From: Armigeres subalbatus
Taxonomy: Eukaryota > Arthropoda > Insecta > Diptera > Culicidae
Length of the DNA: 64,000 nt
Assembly (NCBI RefSeq): GCF_024139115.2
Contig: NC_085140.1
Coordinates: 425,405,781-425,469,780, forward strand
Direction of reading: 5' to 3'
Shown here piece after piece: positions 38,473 to 50,690 of the stretch. Position numbers and translations under genes: made by a program. Position 1 is the stretch's first letter, and every line of letters starts with the position of its first letter. The notes below the pieces were generated by a model. It was given only the letters and a program-made list of their open reading frames with translations. It was not told the origin of the DNA and ran no database searches.

Positions 38473-39408
38473 TAGGAGGAGATCTCCCAGCGCCGGACAC
38501 CTCTCAATACCGGACACTTCTTAAAACGACACTATTGAGAGGTCCCTCTTCATCTTATCAAGTACAAAAGAAGCTATTGAAAAGGCCACCGCAAGGAATA
38601 TCAGATCTTCATGTGATAAATTGGTACAAAATTTGAAGTTGAATAAAAATTCTTCACCTGTTTTTGTTACATACTTCAATTCAATTGTTTCTTCTTGCTG
38701 AGAAGCCACAAAATTAGAAGAAACAAAATTGCAGAGGACATTGAAAAGGTGGGAATGTGGATTAGGATTAAAAATTTAGCTGAAGAGTCAAATAAGCTCC
38801 ACTAACAATTTTTAATTTGTACGACTTAAAGCACGTGAATAATATTACTATTCTGAATGATGTCTTTACTCATGTAACAGGAACTTAGTCACATTTAAAC
38901 ATGATGCAATAGTGTCCGGTACTAAGAGACATTTTCTGAATCGTAAATTTTTCTTAAATCGTTAAGCGTGTCAAATGATCAAATATAGTTTGTATGAATC
39001 ATCAATGGTCGATAGTCATATTTTGTGTTTCTTTCTTCTATCTATTCTTCCTTTGAGGCAATATAACTCACGAAGAGGATGACCAATTTGCGAGATTTCC
39101 TCACTAATCGATTAGTATTGGGATCAGCTGTGTTTCTATATGCAAAAGTTAGAATTTTAGGAAAAGTTGGAATGTCAAAATACAATATTAGGGCGAGTTT
39201 GGAAAACCTAATGCGATCGCTCGAAAAATGATCTAGATTGCGCGCCGCTTGCCATCAACGCAAGAAAATGACATTTCAAACGTTAAACGTAAAACCTGAG
39301 CAACGCAGGGTACGTTTTGCTAGTATGGTATAAAAGGAAATATAATCCGGAAAGTTAAAGTTATTTTGTTAAATGGCTTATGTGTCCGGCACTGGAGGAT
39401 CTCCCCTA
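38473..39408. mobile_element. Inverted-repeat element B, copy 1 (0.94 kb)
   Basis: Left end TTAGGAGGAGATCTCCCAGC with CGCCGGACACCT, right end GTGTCCGGCACTGGAGGATC then TCCCCTAA. The ends are inverted copies of each other, with a probable TA target site. Homologous along most of its length to 60916-61753, which shares the internal GAATGATGTCTTTA and AAATGATCAAATATAGTTTG. The 62-codon minus frame inside (38709-38521) is not conserved enough to call a gene. A non-autonomous DNA transposon is the best reading. Confidence 0.75.
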
Positions 39409-41420
39409 AATATAATCAACCCGTAGACTTTGAATATTTCTAAATCTGTAAGACGATTGTTGTTGCAATCGATCGGATTTTCGTAAACAAGTTATAAAGA
39501 AAATAAAATGCTCATTGTTGATATCCTTTACGTGCTCAATTGAATTTCCACGATTTAGTATTTCCTTAATATTTTTTTTTGCAAGCACGAATTGTTTCCA
39601 ATAAATACGATTTATTCACTTGATAAGTTTCCGTTGTTGCCAACGTACTCATATATTTTTAGATATTAATAATCAACGGAAAACGGTTTTCCGAAAATTT
39701 ACTGTTTTCATTATAATTCTCATACAAACTGCGCGTGCGTGCTAGTCATTACAACCATTAGATTGTTGGATATGGAGTCGGGAGGTAGCGGGAGGTTTGT
39801 TTTGGTAAACGTTTTGCCGCGTGTAATGTGTAGTTTTCCAATCATGTTCGATCGGACACCATTTTATGTTTCGAACAAAATTGGCGTAACTCATTATATA
39901 TGAAAATGGTTGGATATTACAATTTAAAATTTATTATTCCGCAGTGGTGATGATGCCATTTCTCCGATTGTTATGACTTGCATTTGTGATTAATGCATTT
40001 CATAGTTAATTGCCTATTAAATGGCGATTAAATGCTTTTGAAGTGTTATTTTAAAGGGATGCTGCCTAAATAGTAGGATACACGCTAACTTTCACCTTCT
40101 CAGTGATTGAGTAAATTGCATTGCTCTCTCTTTCTATCCCACAGAAATTTTACTCAATTTCCGTCAAAAAGTTAGAGTGTAACCTTGTTTAGTTGATAAT
40201 CAATTTTAACAATCACCTCTTGCACATGAACATGTCCAGCATCTGTAGCACTTTTTTTATAAACACTACTTTTTAAAAGAAAATTATTTGAGCTTTTTAG
40301 TGTAATGTCTTCTTGTCATAAGACAGTTAATACAATCCATTAGATTCACCACTTAATTGTATCTTGACAGATACGTATTTCTGACCTCAACAGTAAGGCC
40401 GTCTTCAGGTGTCTTGTACTTGACTCGACTACTTTTTTGCTTCACCGCGTCATTGCTTTGGTTCTATTTTGACTTTTGTGCGAATCACCGCACAAAGTAA
40501 AGCGAACCAAGCAGACGCGGTCGTAACACTTAATGAAATTTTACTGGTTGGAAAAGATTTGGATTTTAATGTGTTTACGTTGACCCATAGTTCCAATGGG
40601 CCAATTGCTGGAGGGTTGCAGTTCGATTGATAATAAAATCTCGAAAATCCATTGAAAGATAACTATAGCGTTTGAAATCTATCCTAATTTCGTGACGTCT
40701 AAATTTGAAATTTCCGTTTTACACCTGTATCAGAGTCTTCCCTTAGACGTAGTTTACTCTAAAATATTTTCCATTATATTTTATATATATATTACTTTTA
40801 CGAAAATGCACGAGATCCAAAAGCTGAATGAATCGAGATGTAAGCAAACCATGCAAACGCAGAGACCTCTCGCATTTATTCTCCTCATGCATTATGAAAA
40901 ATAAATTTGAAGGCAGAGGAAACATTTGAAGTAACTAAGTAACTAAGTAACTGCAAAACATGCTCATGGATAGATTTTCAATCCTCCTCGCTTGAGAACA
41001 AAAATGCGCTCTTTCCGCATAGCCTAGCCTCAACTACAAAGTCCGTGGCTAAATTCAAATAGACAAACATCTCTATAGACATTGTGCATCTAATGATTCC
41101 TTGATATTAATTCATTTTGAAGACTTTGCACACCTCATGTTCAAGAAAATTTGAATCATATGCTTTGAACTGAATTAGGTGTATTATACAGATGAGTCAG
41201 GACATTTCAAAACCTGATTGATCTATTAGATACCGTGCCTAAGCTCAAGAATGTTTTAAAATACCTCGAACATCTCGTATTCAAGAAAATTGGGCTTTCA
41301 CAATGTTATACGCATTGGGAAGGGACATTCAAAAACCTTGGTTGGTTTGGTAGATACCGTGGACTGTGGAGATGCTTGAGCAACCCCGTATTCAAGAATA
41401 TTGGGGTTTCATGATGCTGA
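39409..41420. other. No supported gene; one dispersed-repeat copy
   Basis: AT-rich unique DNA except the repeat at 40352-40431. Two loosely similar phrases at about 41270-41285 and 41385-41400 (CGTATTCAAGAAAATTGGG type) suggest an old local duplication. Confidence 0.4.
40352..40431 (-). repeat. Dispersed repeat related to 1805-1875
   Basis: Minus strand reads AGTCAAGTACAAGACACCTG, AAGACGGCCTTACTGTTGAG and AAATACGTATCTGTCAAG, matching 1805-1875 in order. Confidence 0.6.
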
Positions 41421-41672
41421 GGCCCTCCTTGGCCGTGCGGTAAGACGCGCGGCTACAAAGCAGAACAATGCTGAGGGTGGCTGGGTTCGATTCCGGTGCC
41501 GTCTAGGCACAATTTTCAGTTAAATTGTCTCGACTTCCCTGGGCATAAAAGTATCATCGTGTTAGCCTCATGATATACAAATGCAAAATGGTTACTTGGC
41601 TTAGAAATCTTGCAGTTAGAACTGTGGAAGTGCTTAATGAACACTAAGCTGCGAGGCGGCTCTGTCCCAGTG
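41421..41672 (+). mobile_element. Feilai-type SINE, 5' and body parts
   Basis: Starts GGCCCTCCTTGGCCGTGCGG, with A box (TGGCCGTGCGGTAAGACG) and B box (GGGTTCGATTCCGG), then CCCTGGGCATAAAAGTATCA, AACACTAAGCTGCGAGGCGG and CTGTCCCAGTG. It breaks off before the GAAG tail, exactly where repeat R begins. Confidence 0.88.
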
Positions 41673-41685
41673 CACATGGTCAAAT

Positions 41686-42253
41686 TTCACGACATAAATC
41701 GATAACTCGAAAACCATCAGTGCTAGAGTTTTGACGTCTTCAGAAGAAATGATCTACAAAAGAGATCTATTTTAAGTGTAGGTGGTCATTAGAGTGGCCT
41801 TCGGTGAACTTTTTGGAAATGTATTTTTTACCCTTTGAGTTAGAGTTCATATAATTCTACAAAGTTGTAGAGATTTAATTCTAAGCATTTTGCTCAATAT
41901 ACATTTATTTTATCTTATACATATAGGTAATGTTTTATTACAAAATTGCTAAATAGATAGGATTGGTCCGAAAAAATAGTTTTAGCCTCCACTTTCATCA
42001 ATTCAGAATATTTTCAATTGTCTTAGCATCGCTTCATGGTCTTTGGATGGTGCATCTTTTGGATACATAAGATGGTTGATAGCTTCATTTTCAAGCATTT
42101 TATGACGTTTTTTCATGAAAGGTGATATTTTTCTAAGCATTCTACTGCAGAGCTAGTAGCAAATATTAGCAAAATTTCAATCGTTATCTGAAAGTACATG
42201 CAGGCCCATCAAATCCATTTATTTCATTTGTCCATGTTTGTCCTTTTGTTTAA
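41686..42253 (+). repeat. Dispersed repeat R, copy 2, cut by an assembly gap
   Basis: Same orientation and order as 14084-14650. It has many short deletions relative to copy 1 and stops at the N run. Confidence 0.7.
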
Positions 42254-42278
42254 NNNNNNNNNNNNNNNNNNNNNNNNN
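42254..42278. other. Assembly gap (25 N)
   Basis: A run of 25 unknown bases inside repeat R, at the edge of the noisy satellite region. Confidence 0.98.
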
Positions 42279-42390
42279 GTAGTCACGGCAGCAGAAATCT
42301 CTCACACTCGGTAAACTGTCAACTAGCTGCATGAATTGGGTAATGACTTGTCATAAGACAATTTTCAATTGTAATCCAGATATGTGAGGT

Positions 42391-42419
42391 TCTTTAGTGT
42401 CTCGTACTTGACTCGACTA
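42391..42419 (-). repeat. Short copy of the 1805-1875 dispersed repeat
   Basis: Minus strand reads AGTCAAGTACGAGACACTAA, matching the edge of the other two copies. Confidence 0.5.
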
Positions 42420-43181
42420 AATGTGTGCATGAGCTCGGAAGACATGATTAGATACATACCTTCGCTGGAGACATAGTTCCAGGCGAGGTTGATTTGTTGA
42501 AGACAACTTGATCACATCCAGGGCGATTTGGAGGACTAATAACATCGAATTTTCATGTACCAAAATGTGCATGGGCTCGGAAGATTGGATAAAACATCTG
42601 CTGGAGACATATTTCGTAGGGTTGATTTGCAAGTCGTGGTTCATTTGAAGTAATTTAAAACAATTATGTCCACTAAATTGCGTTGATATCGTGGCTGACA
42701 TCTGGCAGCCTTGGTTGATTCGGTAGGCCATTTGAATCAAACTCCAGGACTTTGGAGATTTTACAACATCTCATATGCCTGGATTTGACGCACGAGAAAG
42801 TCAATACTCGGAGACGTAATTGAGTTGATCTGTGGTAGGACTCATGAAGTTTTGTGATTCTGTAGACCATTTGATTTGAACTCCAGAATATTAGGAGATC
42901 TTCCAACATGATATGTCTGGATTTGTGAGCGGAAAGACAAATACTGAGGAAATAATTGTGTTGAAACTGTGGGGATATTATGGGCATCGTTGATTCGGTA
43001 GGCATTTGTTTCAAACTCCAGGACAATTTGAATCTTTAACATCTCATATGCCTGATTTGTGACGTAAGTGGAACTTGGACTGGAGAGCATTATTGGGTTG
43101 ATACCGCTGCTGAAAATAGCATGGAAGCCTGGTTGATTTTCAGACTATTTGATCAAACTCCAGGACATTTAGAAGATATCA

Positions 43182-43484
43182 CAGATAACAGATATTAAGC
43201 TAGGACAAATTTTATTGAAAATCCTGTAAACTTTTGAACTGATATAGTTGGCCTACTACTGCCATCTACTCAACTGTGTGCGGCACATAAGGATGCAGCT
43301 GATTAACAACCGTCGAAGCAGCAATGCATTTGACAACCGCATTTGGGCTGCGTTTTTAATAACAATCATCCTGGCGCCATCTCCAATCGATTGCCAAACG
43401 CGGTCCTAATTTAAAATTCATTTGAATTAACGGTTGCGGATGTTTACACAAGTATCGGATGCCAGCCTCAATATCTGTTGTCTG
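43182..43484. mobile_element. MITE nested in array 1 (CAGATATTGAGGC-type ends)
   Basis: Left end CAGATAACAGATATTAAGCT and right end GCCTCAATATCTGTTGTCTG are imperfect inverted repeats of about 25 bp. The flanks (AGATATC / GAGATATT) belong to the satellite unit, which resumes directly on the other side. About 300 bp, non-coding. Confidence 0.7.
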
Positions 43485-43827
43485 TGGAGATATTACAACA
43501 TCTCATTTGCCTGGATTTGAGACGCAAGTGAAAGACAAGCAGAGACTTCATGGAAGCCTTGGTTGATTGATAGACCATTTCACAAACTCCAGGATAATTT
43601 GGATCTTACATCATCTCAATTGCCTTGATTTGAGGCGCAAATGAAATGCAAATACTCGAGGAATAAAAGAGTTGATATCGGGGCTGACGACATCATGAAA
43701 GCTTTGGTTGATTCAATAGACCATTTTGCCCATACTCTAGAACCATTTGAAGATCTTACAACATCCCCTATGCCTGGATTTGAGACTGGTGAAGACAATT
43801 ATTCGGAGGACATGATAGGGTTTATAC

Positions 43828-44083
43828 CACCGACGAACCGAGTGTCACTGGCGTTCTCTGATTGTCTCACACTGTTTAACGGTCATTCGCTTTTTCGCGA
43901 TGCTCCTGTCAAATGAGCTAAGACACAACTCGCCGTAATGTTAATACGTAGGTTGGTGGCTGAGCTACGAAAACTTCGCGAGCCATTATGCGGGTGGCGG
44001 TAGTGTTCGATGATTTTTCATCATGGCGTCGTGGGCAGCGAATTTGAATTATTTTCCATGGGGTGACACGGCGGTTGTCGGTG
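43828..44083. mobile_element. MITE nested in array 1, 7- to 8-bp target duplication
   Basis: Ends CACCGACGAACCG and CGGTTGTCGGTG are inverted copies. TTTATAC (possibly GTTTATAC) is present on both sides (43821-43827 and 44084-44090), a target duplication. An 8-bp duplication would fit a hAT-type non-autonomous element. No coding capacity. Confidence 0.75.
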
Positions 44084-45612
44084 TTTATACTGCGACTGAG
44101 AACATCATGAGGCCTTGGTTGATTCTATAGACCATTTTACTCAAAATCCAGGACAATTGAGAACTTAGAACATCTCAAATGCCTGGATTTGAGATGGGAT
44201 GAAAGACAAATACTCGGAGGACATATAGGGTTCATACTACGGCAGAGGACATCATAGAAGCGTGGTTGATTCGATAGACCATTTACTCAAACTCCAGGAC
44301 ATTGGAGATTCACAACATCTCATATGCCTGGATTTGAGGTGCAAGTGAAAGACAAATACTCGAAGGACATAAAAGAGTTGATATCGAGGCTGGGGACATC
44401 ATGGAAACCTTGGTTGATTCGGTAGACCATTTGATTCAAACTCCGGAAAACTTGAGACCTACAACATCTCAATTGCCTGGATTTGAGACGCAAGTAAAAT
44501 ATAAATACTGGAGGACATAACTGAGTTGAAACGCGTCTGGGAACATCATAAGCCATGGTTGATTGATAGACCATTTTACTCATGGGGCAATTTGAGATCT
44601 TACAACAACTCATTTGCCTGAAAGTGCAACGCAAGTGAAAGACAAACTTCAGGGGACATAATTGTGATGCTGCGGCTGGGGACTTGTGGAAGCCTTGGTT
44701 GATTCGTTAGACTATTTGATTCAAACTGCAAGAAAATTTGGAGATCTTACAAAATCTCATATGCCTGGATTTGAGACGCAAGAAAGAAAATAATCAGAGA
44801 TTAATTGGGGGTGAACCTGCGCAGAGGACATCATGGAAGCCGAGTGATTGATAGAATTTTATCAAACTCCAGGACATTGAGATCTTACAACATCTCCAAT
44901 GCCTGGATTTGAGACGCAAGTGAAAGATAAATACTCGGAGGACATAATTGGGTTGACACCGCGGCTGAGGACATAATGGATGCCTTGGTTGATTCGATAG
45001 ACCATTTTACTCAAACGCCAGGGCAATTTGGAGATCTTACAACATCTCATATGCCTGGATTTGAGATGGAAGTGAAAGACAAATACTGGAGAACATAATA
45101 GGGTTCATACTACGGCGGAGGACATCATGGATGCGTGGTTGATTGATAGACCATTTTCTCAAACTCCAGGACAATTTGAGATCTTACAACAACTCAGATG
45201 CCTGGATTTGATACGCAAGGAAAGATAAATACTGGAGGAATAATTGGGTTGACACTGCGGCTGAGGACATCATGGATGCCTTGGTTGATTCGATGAATTT
45301 TACTCAAGCTTCAGGACAATTTGAGATCTTACAACATCTCAAATGCTCGATTGAGACACGTGAAAGGTAAATACGCGGAGGATATAATTGTGATACCGGT
45401 ATGGGACATCATGGAAGCCTTGGTGATTCGGTAGACCATTTGATTCAAAATCCAGGACAATTTGGAGATCTTAACATCTCATAAGTTTGATTTTGACGAA
45501 AGTGAAAGACAAATACTGGAGGACATGATTGGGTTGATACTGCGGCTGGGGCATCATGGAAGCCTTGGTTGATCTGGTAGACCATTTGATTCAAATTCAG
45601 TACAGTCTGGAG

Positions 45613-46075
45613 ATCCTAGAACATCATAATTTATTATCACACAGTTTCGTATATAGTTTACATTTATTTTAACAAGTTCACAGTAGAACATGCTTGAAAA
45701 CATTTTCTGAAGTTTCACATCGTGTAGTATAAAGTGGTTCCTAAAGGTACGAATTATCATCGTATGCATAGTAGGGATGCTCAAAATGTGTTCTTATGTT
45801 CCAGGTGATGTCTTTTATTTGTTATTTTATCTTCCATCACTATATAGAATAGATATCATTTTTGGTAGTGAAAATAAACATATTCCAAAATAGATTTTTC
45901 AATCCGTTGCTTTACTCCCACAGCTCTAGTGAAAAATTGAAACCCTAGATACAATATGCAATGTCCAGAAACTAGAAGAGATGACTAAGAGATTGGTGAA
46001 AAACTGAGAAAATCGGTTGAAAACCACTGAGATATGCCATTTGAAAATTTAGTTACAACGATTTTCTATGAATGT
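45613..46075 (+). repeat. 3' flank of array 1, duplicated at 49909-50390
   Basis: From ATAATTTATTATCACACAGT through GTGTTCTTATGTTCCAGGTG to AACGATTTTCTATGAA it matches the sequence after array 2. Nearly all differences are short deletions in this copy. Confidence 0.85.
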
Positions 46076-46262
46076 ATCGTAAGTTTTTTTAGCGAATCAA
46101 CTTAGTGTTAAGGTTGACAATTTGGATTTATTTTTTATACCTATTTTGTTAGCTACATAATTATCTTAATATTTACATAGTTTATTGAATTGGCTCAACT
46201 TAATAATATAGACAAAATTGAATTCATAGGTAAAAAAAAAAAAATACAAGGAATTTGGAATT

Positions 46263-48010
46263 ATGGCAAATCAAACAGTTAGCAACACAAGCTTTTTGTG
46301 GATAGATCCCAAGCATCTTATCTCAGATGAACTAGAATATGAATTAAAATTCGTTGCCTTGACTTCCAGGTATGCACCGGAGGAACAGCAACAAGTTTTT
46401 TAGAACAATGTAAAGAAGCACAAGTTCCAAGAGTATTAACACCAAGAAAACACTACTGAAGAAGTCGGCCTGATTGAAATCAAATTAATGATGATAAGAC
46501 ACGAATTGAAGAAAAGTAGAACGAAATTATTTTCGAGATTGAAGCACCTTTATCTAAGGATGAAGAACATCAGCACTAGATACATACCAGATGCAAATGA
46601 AGAGAGACATACTTGAAGAAATCAAACATTGATAGAAAACGGGAGTGAAAGGATGATTCGAAAAGAAAACGCTAGGCGTACGGGTAGGAATAGTGGCGTA
46701 GAAGAAGTGTTTTAGAACAGTTACAGGCGCGTATAGAAAAGTAGACTACCAGTACGAAGAATAACAGAGTATGAGTTCCGCTCAGGGCAGGTTCACAGAT
46801 CAACAGAGGTTAATTTGGAACCAGCGAGTCAAATGAATCCTCATGAAGGATCAAGCAGGCCGCAACGCTATAGCGTACGGAGGACAATCTACCTGCACCG
46901 ATTCAACCACGACAAAGCGTAATGCCACAGGAAGAACGATCACGTGAACAAACAAGACGGCAACTGGAGGAAGCCGATCGAGCTAATTCGAGAGAATCAA
47001 TGCTGATAGTGTTTGAAAATGAAGCAACAGAAGCAGCACTCTTCGACAAGAGTAGTTCAGGATAATCGAGGCCACAAGAGGACTTGCATCCACGGGGAAT
47101 AGAGCACGTGGAAGAAGTTTTGGCGAATAAACTAGAGTCAGTTGGATCGCATGCTTCAAAAGTTCAGGAAACTCACCTGGGCAATCAGGATAGGCAGGAG
47201 ATCGTCAAATCTGTTGAGCCAAGCTCCGATTTCGGCGAGAATCAGAAATGAAATGACGGGCAGAAACTCCGTGGCGTCTCACGCTTCATACGATAATAGT
47301 GGCAGGCGAGATCGTCAGTTCGATCGGTAAATAGTCCGATAGATCAACAACAGAGGCGAGATCGTCAGTTGATTTGGTAGATACTCCAATACTTCAACAG
47401 AGGCAGGACACTCTGCCAATGTTAATATTCCAGGTAGATTCAATCATGTAGGTTGGGTAACGTGAACCAGAATCAATGGAATAGAGAATTCTGAGAAACC
47501 ACGCCAGCAAGGTACCGGTAGAGAAATGGCCTGTTCGATATGGGGGGTCCAGAGGACCATCAGTTGAGGAATTCCTAAAAGAGTAGAAACATTAGCGAAT
47601 AATAATAAACGTCAAAGAATCTGTAGGACAGATTAATTTTTGCTCAGACCAGAATCACCAGCGAAGTGTGATATTATACATACAGTGCCAAATTTTCGTC
47701 TTGGAAAATTTTCAAGTACATTTAAAATTAAGATTTGGAATGCGACACAGATCGCGTAACGGAAAAACAGATTCGCGAACGGAAGCAATTGGTCAAGAGA
47801 CTTTATTGCATTTGTCGCGGAGATCGAACGTTTAAGCTCAAAATTAACCGAACGAAGTACTGATGACTGGTCCTACGTAGTACTTAACGTACTCCTCCCA
47901 AAACAACACGCTTTACGATGCCTCTCTGAAATGTTTTCAATTCCCTCATTTTCTCGATTCAAAGAGAAAAAACCGAAATAAACCAACAATATGCTTGCCT
48001 ATACGTTCCA
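46263..48010 (+). pseudogene. Gag-like relic of an LTR-type element between the two arrays
   Basis: Opens MANQTVSNTSFLWIDPKHLI then SDELEYELKFVALTSR, resembling the N-terminus of insect LTR-retrotransposon Gag proteins. Later pieces include KSRTKLFSRLKHLYLRMK near 46515-46570, Gln/Arg-rich segments at 46750-47450, and NGSNWSRDFIAFVAEIERLS near 47780. Frame breaks and stops are frequent, and no protease or RT is visible. Assignment as Gag is an inference from the opening motif and the Gln/Arg-rich linker. Confidence 0.4.
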
Positions 48011-48240
48011 TTCTAGTGTCTTCTTCCGTTTACCTCGAGGACACCATTACTAGGACCTGATTGTACCAATTTGATCAATGATGATCGGATTTAACGAGAC
48101 GTGCCCGAAATTAGACTTCGACTGACAAAGTGATGTTCTTAAAATTGAGGTTTTTAGAGTAAAGTTTCATTAAGACAAACATACACTGTCGGATGATTAT
48201 TATAATAATAATAAACAATAAACATCATAAGTAAAGAAAT

Positions 48241-49908
48241 CAACTCATATGCCTAGAATTGTAATGCAAGTAAAAGACAAATACTCGGAGGACATAATTG
48301 GGTTGATAGCGCGGCTGGGGACAGCATGAAAGCTTTGGTCGATTCGATAAACAATTTGATTCAAACTCATGGACAATTTGGAGATCTTACAACATTTCAA
48401 TTGCCCAAAACTGCGACGCAAGTGAAAGACAAATATTCAAAGGACATTATTGAGTTGATGCCGCGGCTGAGGACTTCATGGAAGCTTTGGTTTATTCGGT
48501 AGACCATTTGATTCAAACTCAAGAACAATTTGGAGATTTCACAACATTTCAATTGCCTGAATCTGCGACGCAAGTGAAGGACAAATATTCAGAGGACATA
48601 ATTGGGTTGATACCGCGGCTTGGGACTTCATGGAAGCCTTGGTTGATCCGTTAGACCATTTGATTCAAACTTCAAGACAATTTGGAGATGTTACAACATC
48701 TCATATGCCTAGATTTAAGACGCAAGTAAAAGACAAATACCCGAAGTACATAATTGGGGTGATACCGCGGCGGAGGACATCATGGAAGCCTTGGTTGATT
48801 CGATAGATCATTTTGCTCAAACTCCAGGGCAATTTGGAAATCTTACAATATCTCAAATGCCTGGATTTAATACACAAGTGAAAGATAAATACTCGGAGGA
48901 CATAATTGGGTTGATACCGTGGCTAGGGGCATCATGAAAGCTTTCGTTGATTCGATAGACCATTTTCCTCATACTCCAAGACCATTTGGAGATCTTTCAA
49001 CATCCCCTTTGCCTGGATTTGAGACGCAGGTGAAAGACAATTACTCGGAGGAAATAATAGGGTTAATACTGCGACTGAGGACATCATAGAAGCCTTAGTT
49101 GATTCGATAGACCATTTTACTCAAACTCCAAGACAATTTGGAGATCTTACAACATCTCAAATGCCTGGATTTGAGATGCAAATGAAAGACAAATACTCGG
49201 AGGACATAATAGGGTTCATACTACGGCGGAGGACATCATGGAAGCCGTGGTTGATTCGATAGACCATTTTACTCAAACTCCAGGACAATTTGGAGATCTT
49301 ACAACAACTCAGATGCCTGGATTTGATACGCAAGTGAAAGATAAATACTCGGAGGACATAATTGGGTTGACACCGCGGCTGAGGACATCATGGATGCCTT
49401 GGTTGATTCGATAGACCATTTTACTCAAGCTTCAGGACAATTTGGAGATCTTACAACATCTCAAATGCCTGGATTTGAGACACACGTGAAAGGTAAATAC
49501 GCGGAGGATATAATTGGGTTGATACCGCGGTATGGGACATCATGGAAGCCTTGGTTGATTCGGTAGACCATTTGATTCAAAATCCAGGACAATTTGGAGA
49601 TCTTACAACATCTCATAAGTTTGGATTTGAGACGCAAGTGAAAGATAAATACTCGGAGGACATAATTGGGTTGACACCGCGGCTGAGGACATCATGGATG
49701 CCTTGGTTGATTCGATAGACCATTTTACTCAAGCTTCAGGACAATTTGGAGATCTTACAACATCTCAAATGCCTGGATTTGAGACGCACGTGAAAGGTAA
49801 ATACGCGGAGGATATAATTGGGTTGATACCGCGGTATGGGACATCATGGAAGCCTTGGTTGATTCGGTAGACCATTTGATTCAAATTCCAGTACAGTTCG
49901 GAGATCCT
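48241..49908 (+). repeat. 152-bp satellite array 2, eleven copies, exact period
   Basis: The phrase TGCCTGGATTTGAGACGC or its variant starts at 48250, 48402, 48554, 48706, 48858, 49010, 49162, 49314, 49466, 49618 and 49770, each 152 bp after the previous. The last four units form two copies of a 304-bp dimer (49314-49617 and 49618-49905), of which array 1 has one. 152 is not a multiple of three and stops are frequent, so it is non-coding. Confidence 0.92.
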
Positions 49909-50390
49909 AGAACATCATAATTTATTATCACACATGTTTCGTATATAGTTTACATTTATTTCAACAAGTTCACAGTAGACAACATGCTTGAAAACATTTT
50001 CTGAAGCTTCATACATCGTGTAGTATAAAGTGGTTCCTAAAGGTACCGAATTATCATCGTATGCATAGTAGGGATGCTCAAAATGTGTTCTTATGTTCCA
50101 GGTGATGTCTTTTATTTGTTATTTTATCATTTCCATCATCACTATATGAATAGATATCATTTTTGGTAGTGAAAAATAAATATATCTCCAAAATAGCATT
50201 TTTTAATCCGTTGCTTCACTCCCACAGCTCTAGTGAAAAATTGAACACCCCTAGATACAATATTTTGCAATGTCCAGAAACTAGAAAAGATGGCTAAGAG
50301 GTTGGTGAAAAAACTGAGAAAATCGGTTGAAAAACCACTGAGATATAGCCATTTGAAAATTTAGTTACAACGATTTTCTGAACGAATGAA
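49909..50390 (+). repeat. 3' flank of array 2, duplicated at 45613-46075
   Basis: Same sequence order as the flank of array 1, intact in length. Similarity stops near AACGATTTTCTGAACG. Confidence 0.85.
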
Positions 50391-50520
50391 TCCTAGTGTT
50401 AATATCTCAAAAAAAAAAACTTTACTTAACTAAAAAAAATTCAATCCAATTTCGTATTTGCACTTAAACTAATGTAAACGTAATTCAAAAAATATATACA
50501 AATTCGGCCAAAACCCGTTG

Positions 50521-50531
50521 GTTGGGCGCCA
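50521..50531 (-). promoter_or_regulatory. Second primer-binding-site-like copy (11 bp)
   Basis: Minus strand TGGCGCCCAAC is complementary to the last eight bases of tRNA-Lys plus CCA and is identical to the end of the tRNA copy at 50679-50689. It would be an 11-nt primer-binding site followed by leader sequence CAACGGGTTTTGGCC. The intervening 158 bp look inserted between two copies of this site. Confidence 0.45.
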
Positions 50532-50613
50532 ATGAAACGTGCGCGGAAGTTTTCAAACGAACTTCGCTTACGCGCCAGGCAGCGAGGCTGCCACGAAGCC
50601 GCGATGCTTTAAA

Positions 50614-50689
50614 TGCCCGGCTAGCTCAGTCGGTAGAGCATGAGACTCTTAATCTCAGGGTCGTGGGTTCGGGCCCCACGTTGGGCGCC
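50614..50689 (+). tRNA. tRNA-Lys(CTT)-like sequence with encoded CCA and A58G, probably retro-copied
   Basis: The 73-nt cloverleaf is complete: acceptor GCCCGGC/GTTGGGC, D arm GCTCAGTCGGTAGAGC, anticodon loop ACTCTTAAT giving CTT, and T arm GTGGG/CCCAC. Against the tRNA-Lys(CTT) known across animals, the one difference I see is TTCGGGC for TTCGAGC in the T loop, that is A58 changed to G, which also damages the B box. CCA follows directly (50687-50689), which nuclear eukaryotic tRNA genes do not normally encode. One base later TGTAAC begins a putative LTR. A normal tRNA gene with a chance CCA is the alternative. A TTTT at about 50715 is a weak terminator. Confidence 0.7.
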
Positions 50690-50690
50690 A

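Larger units (their letters stand above)
42430..45612 (+). repeat. 152-bp satellite array 1, deletion-rich, with two nested MITEs
   Basis: Repeated phrases CTCATATGCCTGGATTTGAG, GTGAAAGACAAATACTCGGA, GACATCATGGAAGCCTTGGT and CAGGACAATTTGGAGATCTT mark about 17-20 copies in one orientation. Spacing is irregular (often 140-150 bp) because of scattered short deletions, whereas array 2 is exactly 152 bp. The first units (42430-42660) are very diverged. Frames called within it are chance products. Confidence 0.85.

Noticed and set aside
42417..45784. Several frames of 60-117 codons in the first satellite array
   Set aside because: The 152-bp unit is not a multiple of three. Frames exist only where deletions changed phase, and the clean array 2 has none.
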